From Dryocosmus kuriphilus (Eukaryota; Arthropoda; Insecta; Hymenoptera; Cynipidae), in the NCBI GenBank assembly GCA_038277395.1, contig CM076193.1:71380252-71444251 (forward strand): a stretch of DNA of 64,000 nt, read 5' to 3'. Within the stretch, counting starts at the first letter, position 1. Each line of letters starts with the position of its first letter. The notes under the pieces were generated by a model. It saw only the letters and a list, made by a program, of their open reading frames with translations, did not search any database and had not been told where the DNA came from. Below are positions 46,050 to 55,976 of the stretch, one piece after another. Position numbers and translations under genes: made by a program.

Positions 46050-47157
46050 GATCGCCCATGCTTCTCTTTGCAACGGACAAAGATATTAGAGTGGCAAACG
46101 TTTCTCGAGCAAACAAGGTGGCGACTATTGTTAAAGACTTATCAGATGGAGCAGCTTTAGACTTTTATTATGAGCGGGGATTAGTTTGCTGGTCTGATAG
46201 CGGCCTCGAAATGATACAGTGTATCCGAACAAATGGTAGTCACGAAAAAATGACAATTGTTAATTCAAGTTTAATATCCCCTGATGGTCTGGCCTGCGAT
46301 TGGTATACTGGAAAACTTTACTGGACAGATAGTGAAAAGAAACGAATAGAAGTGACAAGTATTGATAAACAGTATCAAAAAGTTATCTTCTGGACTAATG
46401 TATCCCAGCCCAGAGCAATAGCATTAGATCCCATGAAAAGTATTTTTTTTTGGACAGATTGGGGTGATGAACCGAAAATTGAAAGAGCAGCTATGGACGG
46501 CGATCCTAGCACTCGGAAGACCATAGTTTCAGAAGAAATTTTTTGGCCTAATGGTTTAACACTTGATTATGAAAACGAACTGGCGTATTGGACTGACGGA
46601 AGACTTAAATTTATTGCGGTCATGGATTACCAAGGAAATAATAGGCGCAAAATTATTAGTGAAGGCTTGGAATATCCCTATGCAATCACCTTCTTTGATC
46701 AGAGACTTTATTGGACTGACTGGAAGGCTTGGGGTATTTATTCTTATGATGTTCGTTTAAGTCAAGGTCATCCCCGAGAATTATGGATTCAAGGTGTACA
46801 CGTGCCAGGAGACATCGAAGTTTTGGACTCAAAAAGGCAACCTCAAGGAGATAATCCTTGCAAGCACGCCAATGGAAATTGCTCCCATCTTTGCCTACTA
46901 AGCCCAAAAACACTGGGATATTCTTGCGCCTGTCCAACTGGCGTCAAACTCGTTGACAATTTTACTTGTGCTAGAGGGCCAGAGAAACTTCTTTTAATTG
47001 TTCAACAGACTGAAATATGCCACTTATCTTTGGATTCTCCTGATTATACTACTTTTGTGCTTCCTTTGAAAGGCATTAGACACGCTATTGCTATTGATTT
47101 TGATCCAGTAGACGAGATGCTTTATTGGACTGATGATAAAGCCCGAACAATTCGCAG
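46050..47157 (+). CDS. arr: arrow (LRP5/6) exon 2: first YWTD propeller and EGF module
   Basis: This exon encodes about 370 residues of the extracellular domain of the Frizzled co-receptor for Wnt. YWTD-type blades are visible as LVCWSDSG, KLYWTDSE, FFWTDWGDE, LAYWTDG and RLYWTDW. A six-cysteine EGF-like module (NPCKHANGNCSHLC ... CACPTG ... FTCARG) follows. The start of the second propeller ends in LYWTDDKARTIRR. Several N-glycosylation sites (NVSR, NSS, NVSQ, NCS, NFT) fit an extracellular protein. The exon starts in phase 1 after tttcag and ends in phase 2 before gtaaag. It is uninterrupted, unlike every transposon gene around it. Confidence 0.95.
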
Positions 47158-47999
47158 GTAAAGTGTTTGCAAATTTTTAAAGGCCATGTCGTACTGACCT
47201 TATAATAATTTTACCAACATTTTTTTCGTCCAACTCCTGTCCACATGAAATGAGATATCGAGTTGAAAATTTATGTAATTAAATAAAAGGCACTAAGGGA
47301 GATTTATTTAGCACTAAATGTTTATAATTACAAAAAAAGTAGACAAAATTTTGCGAAAAACTAAGAAGAAATAACCTTGAATTTGTAATAGGTTTCGAAG
47401 TCCTTGGAAAAATCTCCATTTTAAAAATATTTTTTTCTAATTCACAACTTTTTGTTTATTTTGTATCAAGGTCCGTAGATACTCATAGTTAGGTCATATG
47501 AGCCCATTCTGCATTTACGCCGCTATTTTCTCGTCTCGAAGCTTTAAATAATTTTTTTAGAAAATTCTACACTAAAATTCGTATATGTTTTTAAGTTATT
47601 CGGAAAATTGTGATGTTTAATTTTCATTTTTTTAATTTGGTGTTGTGTATTGGCTATATTTTCATGAATATTTCGCTAAAATTTTTGAATTTTAAAACTG
47701 AAAATGTCAGCACATTCGTACGAACTAATTATGAGCATATACGAGCCTTGCTCTATCTTCAAACCTGATGATGTTACAAAAGTGTTCCACATACGAGCGA
47801 AATTAGACGGAATTTACATTAATTTCAATAAAAAAGACGTTCGCCTGGCAGCTTGTTTGATAACCTCGAGTTGCATGCTACCACCAGCCGACCACAGTAG
47901 AGACAGACTAGATAATGTTAACAATGTGTCTCACCGGGCGACCTCGACCTTTATTATCACAATGGACGTGGCTTACCAAAGTTACTGATCTACAGTACG
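47158..47999. other. arrow intron 2, left part
   Basis: AT-rich, with a short open frame at 47704-47988 that I do not recognise. Its end overlaps the LINE fragment region. Confidence 0.4.
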
Positions 48000-48400
48000 C
48001 GATTGCTCTCAGAATCTACATACGACTTCATCGTTTTGACAGAAACAGCTTAATGAGTAACTTAGAACGAGGTGAGGGAGAATTTGTCGGCGTGCGCTCG
48101 AAATATCGCAACACGAATTACTCTGTTGACCAGATCTTTGTAACAGTTTTCAGCCATACACTCTACGCTTATTGTACATCCTGTTAGTTAGACGCATTCT
48201 AGTGTACTGCTCACAAGTTTGTTGTCTACATTATGCCACGCATATTAGTAAACTGAAAAGGGTTCAACATAGGCTTCTGTCATAGGCGGCAATTAAGTTT
48301 AGTCTTCCTAATCCAGGATTGCCCACGACTATTCACAGATTGGTGCTGTCTCAGATATCAGCTCTTTAAAGTAACATCGAAAAGCGCAAGATGTTCTCTT
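48000..48400 (+). mobile_element. LINE ORF2 3'-end fragment
   Basis: In mixed frames the sequence reads ILVYCSQV, then YATHISKLKRVQHRLLS and FSLPNPGLP. This resembles the region after the RT of insect LINEs (the ..LEY.S.VW....I..LE..Q.RFLR.. segment). It is too short and broken for clade assignment. Confidence 0.5.
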
Positions 48401-48856
48401 TATACATAAGATAGTCATTTCCATGCTCCGAATGCATTCTCTGAATCAACCACAACGCGTTTCGGGTGTCTTGATTTCGTCAGAATGCGTTTTGAGTGTT
48501 CAGAAAGAGCTATAACGCTTTGTGGCAATTGCATTGTGTTCAAAACACGTTTTGCATATATACATGGCGCATGCGTTTTGGAAACTTTAAAATTATCACA
48601 AGAGGAATGAAATAATTTTCTTTAATTAAGGCTATCAAATATATATTTTTAAAAACATTATGTGCTCTGAAAATGCTCGGATCTGCCAAAAACCAAGCAA
48701 TTAAAATATACGTACTTTTTCATCATAAATGATTATTCTTTGTTAATTAAAGTGTGAATTGATATTTCTTACATGTTTTATACAGCGTAGAAAAGTATTT
48801 TCACCTGTATTTTTCACACGTGATTTTTTAACAATTTTTTACTATCAAAATAAATT

Positions 48857-49678
48857 TTGGACGTAAATAATTATGTGGGGGACGTGGAACGTTTACTTTC
48901 TGATGAAGAGAAGTTTGAAATATTAAATGAAAATCCAATTAAAAAGTTAAAAAATAGTACTTTTAGATTGCTGAATAATTGGAGATTGGCTGGGCTTCTG
49001 GGGAAAAAAATTAGATGGACAGATATCAATACTCAGGATTCGGTTCTTGCGAGATGTTATGGTTTGAGAAAAATTCATAAGGAGGATCATCCTTTGAGAT
49101 TAATTGTTTCGACGATTAACACTCCTAATAAATTTTTAGAACAGAATTTCAATTTGATTATTAAAGGCTCCATTGATATCTCAAATTATAGTATGAAAAA
49201 TAGTTGGGAATTTCAAAAATTTATAACACAAAAGAAAGTTCCGGATGACATGTCATGATTTCTTTGGATGTTTTGGCAATGTTTCCAAGCATAACTTTGG
49301 ATTTAGTTAAAATAGCTATTGTTAATAGATGGGATAAAATCAGAGTACACACTCGATTGGATCAAAAACAGTTTCTAAAGGGGATAGATTTTATTATGAA
49401 TTCCATTTATTTTCAGTTCAGTGGTGTCATTAATCAACAAAAGTTTGACACACCCATAGTTTCTGTCATTTATGCGATTTTGGCAGGAATTGTAATGGAG
49501 GACTCGGAGAATTTTGCTTTTCAAAAGTTGGATTTTGATATTCTTTTCTGATATTTTTTTTCACACCTTTTTGTGCGTTCCTTTAAATAAGTTAGGGATG
49601 GCAATTCAGGCCTTTAACAGTTCTCATCCGAAACTTCATGTCCCTTATGAGATAGAGCAAAATAACGAAATTAGTTTT
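48857..49678 (+). pseudogene. Penelope-like RT, palm/fingers part
   Basis: Blocks typical of Penelope-like RTs occur in order: YGLRKIHKEDHPLRLIV, then SLDVLAMFPSITLDLVK (Asp of motif A) and an FDTPIVSVIYAILAGIVMEDSE segment, where a GSPLSP-type motif is expected but altered. The YVDD-box region after 49530 is lost or frameshifted. FNSSHPKLHVPYEIEQNNEISF follows to the insertion point. Frame changes occur at 49255 and 49550. Confidence 0.8.
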
Positions 49679-50728
49679 GTAACGGTCTATCTTTCTACTC
49701 TTTTTTTACTATTCTATCTAGAATGTCTTAGCGGACGCTTCAGTCTAGCCAGGGTCGGGACTTTTAAGACAATCAGACAACAGATTCCTCGAATATAAGA
49801 ATACAAACAATTTTTTCAAGGAGAAGCGTACAGATCTAGGTGGTGTGTGTGTGTGTGTGTGCGATCCAGATTATAATTTTAAGTGTAAATGTAATGTGAG
49901 TGCGGCGATAATTTCAACTTAAAGTGTGTGTGTGTGTGTGTGTGTCATCCTAATTATTTATCGTTTCATTGGATCGGAGGCGGAGGATGGTCGGCCTTAT
50001 CTCTCTCTTTCTCACTCCGGATCCTGCAATTAAAAGGACGGTGTATGTCAACACGAATATAAGCGATTGGTGTATGGAGATTGACTCTAGAGATACGCGG
50101 CGGATCACATCTGTCGAGCTGAAAGTGCCCCCCCCCCCCCCCTCTACGGTAAGTTCGGTGCGGTGGGGAAGAGAGGCCAACGCTCCCAAGATGGCAAGGT
50201 ATGAGTCGGTGGTGTATCCTTGCGTCGGTTTCGGGTGAAGAAAGATAACCATGGGAACACCCATAGATTCCCGTTTGCACTAGGTTCGCGGACCATGGGA
50301 GAGGCCATCGATCACGAGAACCGTACACTCTTGTCGGTCGGTAGGTCAGGAAGTCGGCCTCGGTTGGCGAAGGAGAACCAGGGAGCACCAATCGATTCCC
50401 GTTCGCACTAGGTTCGCGTGACCATTGGAGCGCCTATCGATCACGAGAACCGTAAACCCTTGTCGATTCAGTCAGCCAGGTCTGTCCTGGGGAATGGCAA
50501 GTGTAGGGGCATCTACTCCTTGCGATTCCCTCGACCTTCTGCCTACTATAGGCGCGCTTATCGGTAGGGAGAAGGCATGAGTTTCACCGGGTGAGAGCTC
50601 ACCAATGTGCTAGGTGAGTCGCACGGCTGGAGGTACGTGGTGGGGAAGCGTGGTGGGGATCCATCCCCTCTGCGCGGTGACATATTGTGTACGCACGAAT
50701 GTATGTGTGCGTGTGTACTCACTCGTCA
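49678..50728 (+). repeat. Probable solo LTR, 1051 bp, TSD TAGTTT
   Basis: The inserted stretch begins tgtaacggtc and ends actcgtca, with TAGTTT on both sides (49672-49677, 50729-50734). Removing it rejoins the Penelope frame exactly (EISF to LDYE). It contains two GT microsatellites (49843-49861, 49925-49943), a C run (50129-50142) and a tandem duplication. No internal coding region or second LTR is present, which fits recombination to a solo LTR. The LTR class is unknown. Confidence 0.65.
50240..50480 (+). repeat. Tandem duplication (~130 bp) inside the solo LTR
   Basis: Two copies share gattcccgtt(t/c)gcactaggttcgcg, a ccatgggag/ccattggag block and cgatcacgagaaccgta, at about 50264-50335 and 50393-50465. 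Confidence 0.75.
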
Positions 50729-50734
50729 TAGTTT

Positions 50735-51552
50735 TTTGGACTATGAGTTAACAAGACTTCCAGATGGTAGTCTTATCAGTAACTGGTTTAGGAAAAGCAC
50801 CTATTCAGGTAGAATTTTAAACTTTTTTTCTGAACACTCTATACAAAAAGAAATTGCGGTAATTAAAGGTTTAGTTGACAGAGCTATAGGTTTGTTCCAT
50901 GAGTCCTTTCACATACAGAATTTGAATATTTTTAGGAAGAAATTGTTTTTTAATCATTACCCAAAAAATTTGATTTTCAAATATATCAAAATTAGAATTA
51001 ACAAATTAAAAGCAAACATAGTAATTGTTTAGTTTATAATACTTCACAAGAAGAGAGAGTTAAGTTCTTCTAATGCCTTTATTCATCCATACTTTGGTCA
51101 GATTTCTAAAACTATTCAATTTATGTTGAGAAGTTTAAGATCCATACAATTTTTAGAGTTCCTTTTAAAATAGACTCATTAAAACTTTTGGTAAGAATCC
51201 TTTAGAAAAGTTTGAAAAGGGTAGTGTAGTTTATAAAAAATTTTGCAGCAAATGTGGAATGGCTTACGCGGGACAGATTGGTAGACTTCTTAATACTAGG
51301 GTGGAGAAACATAAGAGTGGGTTGCGTTTGAAACGTTCTTGTCGCAGTGTTCTTGCTAGACATACTATGGAATGTGCCGAATGCTTTTTTGATTGGGATG
51401 GTATTCAGATTTTGCATTATGAGAATGATAAGAGTAAGAGGAAATTCATGGAAATGCTTTATATTAAAAAACAGAAGGAGTTATCTATAAATTTAAAGAC
51501 TTATTTAAATCAATTAAATGGGTGTTTTGCTGGTATGATTAATTACATTTAG
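50735..51552 (+). pseudogene. Penelope-like RT thumb and GIY-YIG endonuclease
   Basis: The frame from 50735 holds STYSGRILNFFSEH and LVDRAIGLFHESFH, typical of the thumb/linker region, then stops at 51030. The endonuclease frame (51225-51552) has YKKFCSKCGMAYAGQIGRLL and VEKHKSG, with the C..C pair and GIY-YIG-like core seen in this family. It ends at TAG 51550. Confidence 0.85.
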
Positions 51553-51565
51553 AATGTAAATTCCA

Positions 51566-52258
51566 TGGCTTCTCTTCTGTTCTCTTTATTTTTCTGAATT
51601 TTAATTCGTTTTTGTATTGGTGGTCTTTGTTTCTGGGGTCAATGCGTACTTGCTTTCATACCTTTTTCAGGTATAAGGTTTTGGGTCGTCATTTGGGGTT
51701 AGCGGGAAAGCGTTTCCTGCTTCCTCCAGGTATATAGATTTTTGTGCTATTATTTTCCTCTTACTTAGTCAAGTCTCAAGGATAGAACACAGAGCTGGCT
51801 GGGTGATATTATTTTTGTTTTTATTTATAACTTTGCGTTAATGTTGAATCAACACCGAAACTTTGGCATGGTTCGTAATTGGTTTTTGGTTGGATTTTTA
51901 AACAAGTAGAAACAAAAGAAGACGAGGGAAAGTAAAAGAAGGATCGGGATTTGGTTGGCTGCTTTCTTTTTCCCTCCTATTTTTTGTTTTTCTTATTTGA
52001 TTTTTGCTAGAAACCTTTTTTCAAGTGTAATTTGATTGGTCCAAATTTTGTCGGAGAGTAGGTTTTTTTATTCACTAACTTTTTACTTAAATTTTTATAT
52101 TGGACGTTACAAAAGTTTTGTTGGTTTAGATAATTTCTAAATGTTTTATATAAATAATTATATTTTTTATTTGTCCAATATAATATATCATATAAGAAAT
52201 TTCTTTACTTTGCGCAAATATATGCCATACACGTACCTGAAGTGCAATAAAAAATCTC
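51566..52258. other. Penelope 3' tail and intronic sequence
   Basis: T-rich sequence following the endonuclease stop, probably element tail to about 51900, then AT-rich intron. No gene. Confidence 0.4.
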
Positions 52259-53733
52259 CAGTGGCGCCCATTTGACGGGTGCAGGGGGATCGGTGCCTTC
52301 TCCTATTCTTAGGTTGTACGGGGTACAGTGAGGCAGAATGCTGAAAAAATGTGATTATGGCTAACATTCTCAACCGATTTTACAGTTTTTAAACAAAATT
52401 AAAGCAAACTAAATTCTTAAGTTATCGCTCTGGCCCGATTTTTGAAAAATGTTAAAATTTTTTTTTTATTTAAACGAAGTTTGAAAAAATTGTTAATTTT
52501 AAGATATTGATGCAATAATAATACTTAAGCTATTCATAATGCATAATATTAATATGTAATCGATAAATAAACGTGCGAAAAGTACGAAGTTAGTAGTTAC
52601 ATATAAATAATTTGTTATCAACAATTATATTGTCTTAAATGTTAGAAAAAATGTTTTTAATGATTTTTGATATTCATGACGTAATTTTTGTGCTTAATCC
52701 ATCTACAAATGATAATTATCAAACATTAAGAAATAAAATTAATTACATATCTTATTGTTATAAACAAATATAATAAACAAATTCACAGTTTGAGAATTTG
52801 TTTATACAAATTCTTTATAACAATCACATACATAATTAAATGACAACGTACTTCACTGAATTATGACTGGAAAGAAAAAGTACCTAAATCCAAAAATTTG
52901 CTTAAACTGCGAACTTGTTTATGCATTTTATTTTTAACAGTCAAATTTATCATGAAATTTCAATTTACTCTGTTGAAGTATTATCAACAACTTAAACATT
53001 GCACGTTTAAAAAAAAAAGAATCTGACACATTGAAAACTTGCTAAAACTGCGAATTTGCTTATTCAGTTTGTTTATAACAAGAAGGTATGTGATTAGTTT
53101 TATTGCCTGGTGTCAAATTATCATTTCTAACTGGATTAAAGACAAAAATAACGTCATGAATATCCTAAATCATTAAAAAAATTTGTATAGTTTATAACAA
53201 TATAATTGTCGATAACAAATTATTTATTCATAACTAGCCACTAAATCGTACTTTCCGAATGCTTATTTATCGAATACGTATTAATATTATTAATATCACG
53301 TATTTTTAATAGCTTAAGTGTTATTATTGCATCCATATCTTAAAATTAAACATTTTTTCAAACTTTATGTTTCTATAAAACAAATATGACTACAGTTTTC
53401 AAAAATCGGGCCGGAGCGATCTCTGAAAAATTTAATTTGCTTTAATTAAAAAACGTACTTTAAAATTGATTGAGAATGTTAGCCGGAATCGTACTTCTAA
53501 AATTTTTTCAGCATTCTGACCCACTGTGCGGGGGTCCAATGAGTTAAAAGTTGTTATTATACAACAAAAATTGCTATGTTTCGTTCAAATAATAAAGCAA
53601 CTCGTTGAGATTAACACTCACGTCTTTTTTGTTTGTGTTAATTACACTGTGATTTTTTCCTCCGAGGGGTGCGATGACGGTGCAGAGGGATGGACATTTG
53701 CTCCCCCATTCAAAAATCCAATATGCGCCACTG
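52259..53733. mobile_element. hAT-like non-autonomous element enclosing a long palindrome
   Basis: The ends are cagtggcgc and its complement gcgccactg, flanked by aaaatctc (52251-52258) and aaaatccc (53734-53741), an 8-bp duplication with one mismatch. A second G-rich inverted block (ggtgcagggggat / atccctctgcacc) follows inside each end. The interior 52325-53530 is a separate, nearly full palindrome. Confidence 0.7.
52325..53530. repeat. ~1.2-kb imperfect palindrome (foldback element)
   Basis: The left arm starting ggtacagtgaggcagaatgc is mirrored by gcattctgacccactgtgc at the right end. Pairing continues inward over several hundred bases (e.g. ctctggcccgatttttgaaa near 52430 and tttcaaaaatcgggccggag near 53396; caattatattgt near 52621 and acaatataattg near 53198). 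It lies inside the hAT-like element and may be a later insertion. Confidence 0.8.
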
Positions 53734-53806
53734 AAAATCCCTATCATTGGTACCAAACCGGTACGTCCAAATATTTGTTAGATTAGTTACATTTAGGATC
53801 TCTTAA

Positions 53807-54532
53807 GGGGTTAGAATAGTTTCTACTGCGGAAAATGAGGTAGATTTTCTGGGATTAACAGAAAACTATACCGCCAAATGTTATATGATTTTGGGACTGT
53901 ATTTAGTATCATCTAAGGAAGTTGTACAAATTTTTTCATGTTAAAATATGACTTCATAGCCAAGATATAAGCCATTCCTTGGAGGTCTATAAAAAAAGTA
54001 GGAAAACGGCTGCAGTTGCAAGTGACGTCAGAGTGCCCGAAAATAAAAAAAAAAACCAAAAAGGCATTAAACTAGGTGATATTCTATATACCATCACCTA
54101 CGATTCTTGGAAAATATTGAAAATTGACAAAATGGCGGTATTCTGAATAAAAAGTTTTGAATTTTGCCAAAAAGAACGTCCGTTATTTACATTGCAAAAT
54201 TACATTTTTTAACGGATCAAAAAGATCCTAGATGATGGTGTGGAAAAACATGTGCTGAGTATATCCTAAAAATTTTAAGTCAATTCATACATTTGTTCAC
54301 GAGGTAGAATTGCAGCCATTTTGAAAAATGCTGTTTCGAGAAAAACGCGTTTAAAGTTTCAATTACTGCAGGGACCGGTCCATGCAGCTTCACTTCAGCA
54401 GCCTGCCGTTTCAAAAATATTTCAGATCCGACTCTAATACTTTGGGATATTACTCTGAATAGTAAACTATCGAAAAATGCAACAAAAAAAAAAAAACGAC
54501 GATTTTTCAAAGTGAGAAACTAGTCTAGCCCC
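53807..54532. mobile_element. 726-bp MITE with TTAA target duplication
   Basis: TTAA precedes (53803-53806) and follows (54533-54536). The left end ggggttagaatagtttctac and the complement of the right end ggggctagactagtttctca are imperfect inverted repeats. There is no coding region. The TTAA target is piggyBac-like, and the ends differ from those of the TTAA element at 21643. Confidence 0.8.
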
Positions 54533-54547
54533 TTAAGAGTCCATTGC

Positions 54548-54727
54548 AACACTAACGAAGAGCCAAATGTTGAATCACCTCGTGACATAATGAAGTTCAT
54601 GTTTGAAGAAAGTGTAAAAAAATTTTCCTCTTCCTTTCCTTCAATTTTCAAAAAGTATTTGGATAGTAAAAAAATTACTATGAAAAGTGCATGTAATAAA
54701 TGTTTTCTGTGCTCTAAAAACATGTAA
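54548..54727 (+). pseudogene. Unrecognised 59-codon open frame with a CxxC pair
   Basis: Reads from NTNEEPNVESPRDI to SACNKCFLCSKNM and a TAA at 54725. The frame extends left across the TTAA insertion site to a possible acceptor (ttacatttag at about 53797). It could be an exon remnant of a DNA transposon, but I recognise no family. Confidence 0.3.
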
Positions 54728-54733
54728 GAAATA

Positions 54734-55189
54734 TCAATTCACAATTGAGTTAACAAAAGGAATTAATTCTGATGAGGAAGTAGCTATATTTAAATTGCTA
54801 AGCTTGCGGTCGATCCGAGCATTTTCAGAGCCTACTATCTCATCAAAAAAAGATATTTTGTAGCCTTCATTAAAGAAAAGTACTTTATTCGTGTTGTGGT
54901 AATTATAAAGTTTCCGAAGCGCATGTGTCATATATACGAGTTTTGAGCACTTCGTAATTACTACAACGCATTGTGGATACTTCTTATATGCCAGAACGCG
55001 TTGTGGCTCTTTACAAAGGCTCAGAACGCGTTCTGGCAGAATCAAGACGTCCACAACGCGTTGTGGTCGATTTAAATGCTCACTGAATATTTTTGCTTCT
55101 TGCGCGTAACATATTAATCCAGATCCAGTTTCTGTGAAAAGTTTGTAAATGTATAAGTTGAATTTTCTTACAAAATTACAGACATTCAA
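54734..55189 (-). pseudogene. Penelope-like ORF N-terminal fragment, reversed
   Basis: The - strand frame of 151 codons matches the decayed + strand stretch 48420-48740 in sequence: HLNRPQRVVDVLI versus LLNQPQRVSGVLI, and SENARIDRKLSN versus SENARICQKPSN. That stretch lies directly upstream of the Penelope RT at 48857. This is therefore a 5' fragment of the same family in opposite orientation and is the better-preserved copy of that segment. Confidence 0.65.
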
Positions 55190-55613
55190 AATTTATTCTT
55201 TCGCCCTCTTTCAAAGATCAAGCGAATAAATATTACTTTCAAAATGTTGTTTCTATCTCTAAAATCAAGGGTTGAACCAAGGTGACCGAGTGCGATGAAA
55301 AACAACTCGTGTGTACAGTATCGTGTGCCAGTTATTTGAGTCTGTTAGGGTCGATCGATTTCTACATACGTAAGTAAGTAATAGAGGCATAGTGTGGCAA
55401 ATAAAAAATTCATTTTATTAAAACAAAACAATTACAGAAAGAAGATTTCCAATAAAAGAATGAACGGAGGAGGAAAGAGTAAAAACATATTTTGTACATT
55501 TATCCGTAAAAACTTATTAGTGGATGCTTTCTGCCAACTTCTCTAACTGATTTTTAAAATGAAGTTTTTAAGAATATTTATATTAATTATTTGATGTTTT
55601 TATTTTTGTTCAG
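55190..55613. other. arrow intron 2, right end
   Basis: No element recognised. Ends with a T-rich tract and tttttgttcag acceptor at 55603-55613. Confidence 0.5.
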
Positions 55614-55976
55614 AGCTCGCTTGGATGGTTCTGAGCAAGAAAACATTACTACTACCGAAGTGGAAAACCCTGATGGAATTGCAATTGATTGGGTGGCTCG
55701 CAATTTGTATTGGACAGATACAGGGACGGACAGAATTGAAGTTGCACGCTTAAATGGAAGTTGTAGAAAAGTTCTTGTCAATGAAGATCTTGTCGAGCCG
55801 CGAGCAATAGCTCTTGCTCCCGAACTGGGTTGGATGTTTTGGACTGATTGGAATAAAAAGAAACCGAAGATCGAGCGTAGTAACTTGGATGGTAGTGAAA
55901 GAATTCTTCTTATTACGGCTGATATCGTTTGGCCTAACGGAATTGCTTTGGACCTAGATCGGCGAAAACTATACTG
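55614..55976 (+). CDS. arr: arrow (LRP5/6) exon 3: second YWTD propeller, part
   Basis: Follows exon 2 directly in the protein: phase 2 codon AG+A, then ARLDGSEQE. It contains NPDGIAIDWVARNLYWTDTG, EPRAIALAPELGWMFWTDW and WPNGIALDLDRRKLYW, all highly characteristic of LRP5/6 propeller 2, with no gap against the family. The exon ends two bases into a codon before a gtatgt donor at 55977. The remaining propellers, LDLR-A repeats, membrane segment and PPPSP tail must lie beyond 64000, because I found no further YWTD exon up to the edge. Confidence 0.95.

Larger units (their letters stand above)
48401..51565 (+). mobile_element. Second Penelope-like element, interrupted by a solo LTR
   Basis: The N-terminal part at 48420-48850 is in decayed frames. 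RT follows at 48857-49258 (LARCYGLRKIHKEDHPLRLIV) and 49255-49550 (MISLDVLAMFPSI). The frame to EISF at 49677 is cut by an LTR-like insertion and resumes at 50735 with LDYELTRLPDG and STYSGRILNFFSEH. The C-terminal GIY-YIG block (51230-51550) reads VVYKKFCSKCGMAYAGQIGR. This family differs from the one at 20225-24235. Stops at 49550, 51030 and elsewhere make it inactive. Its 3' tail may extend to about 51900. Confidence 0.85.
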
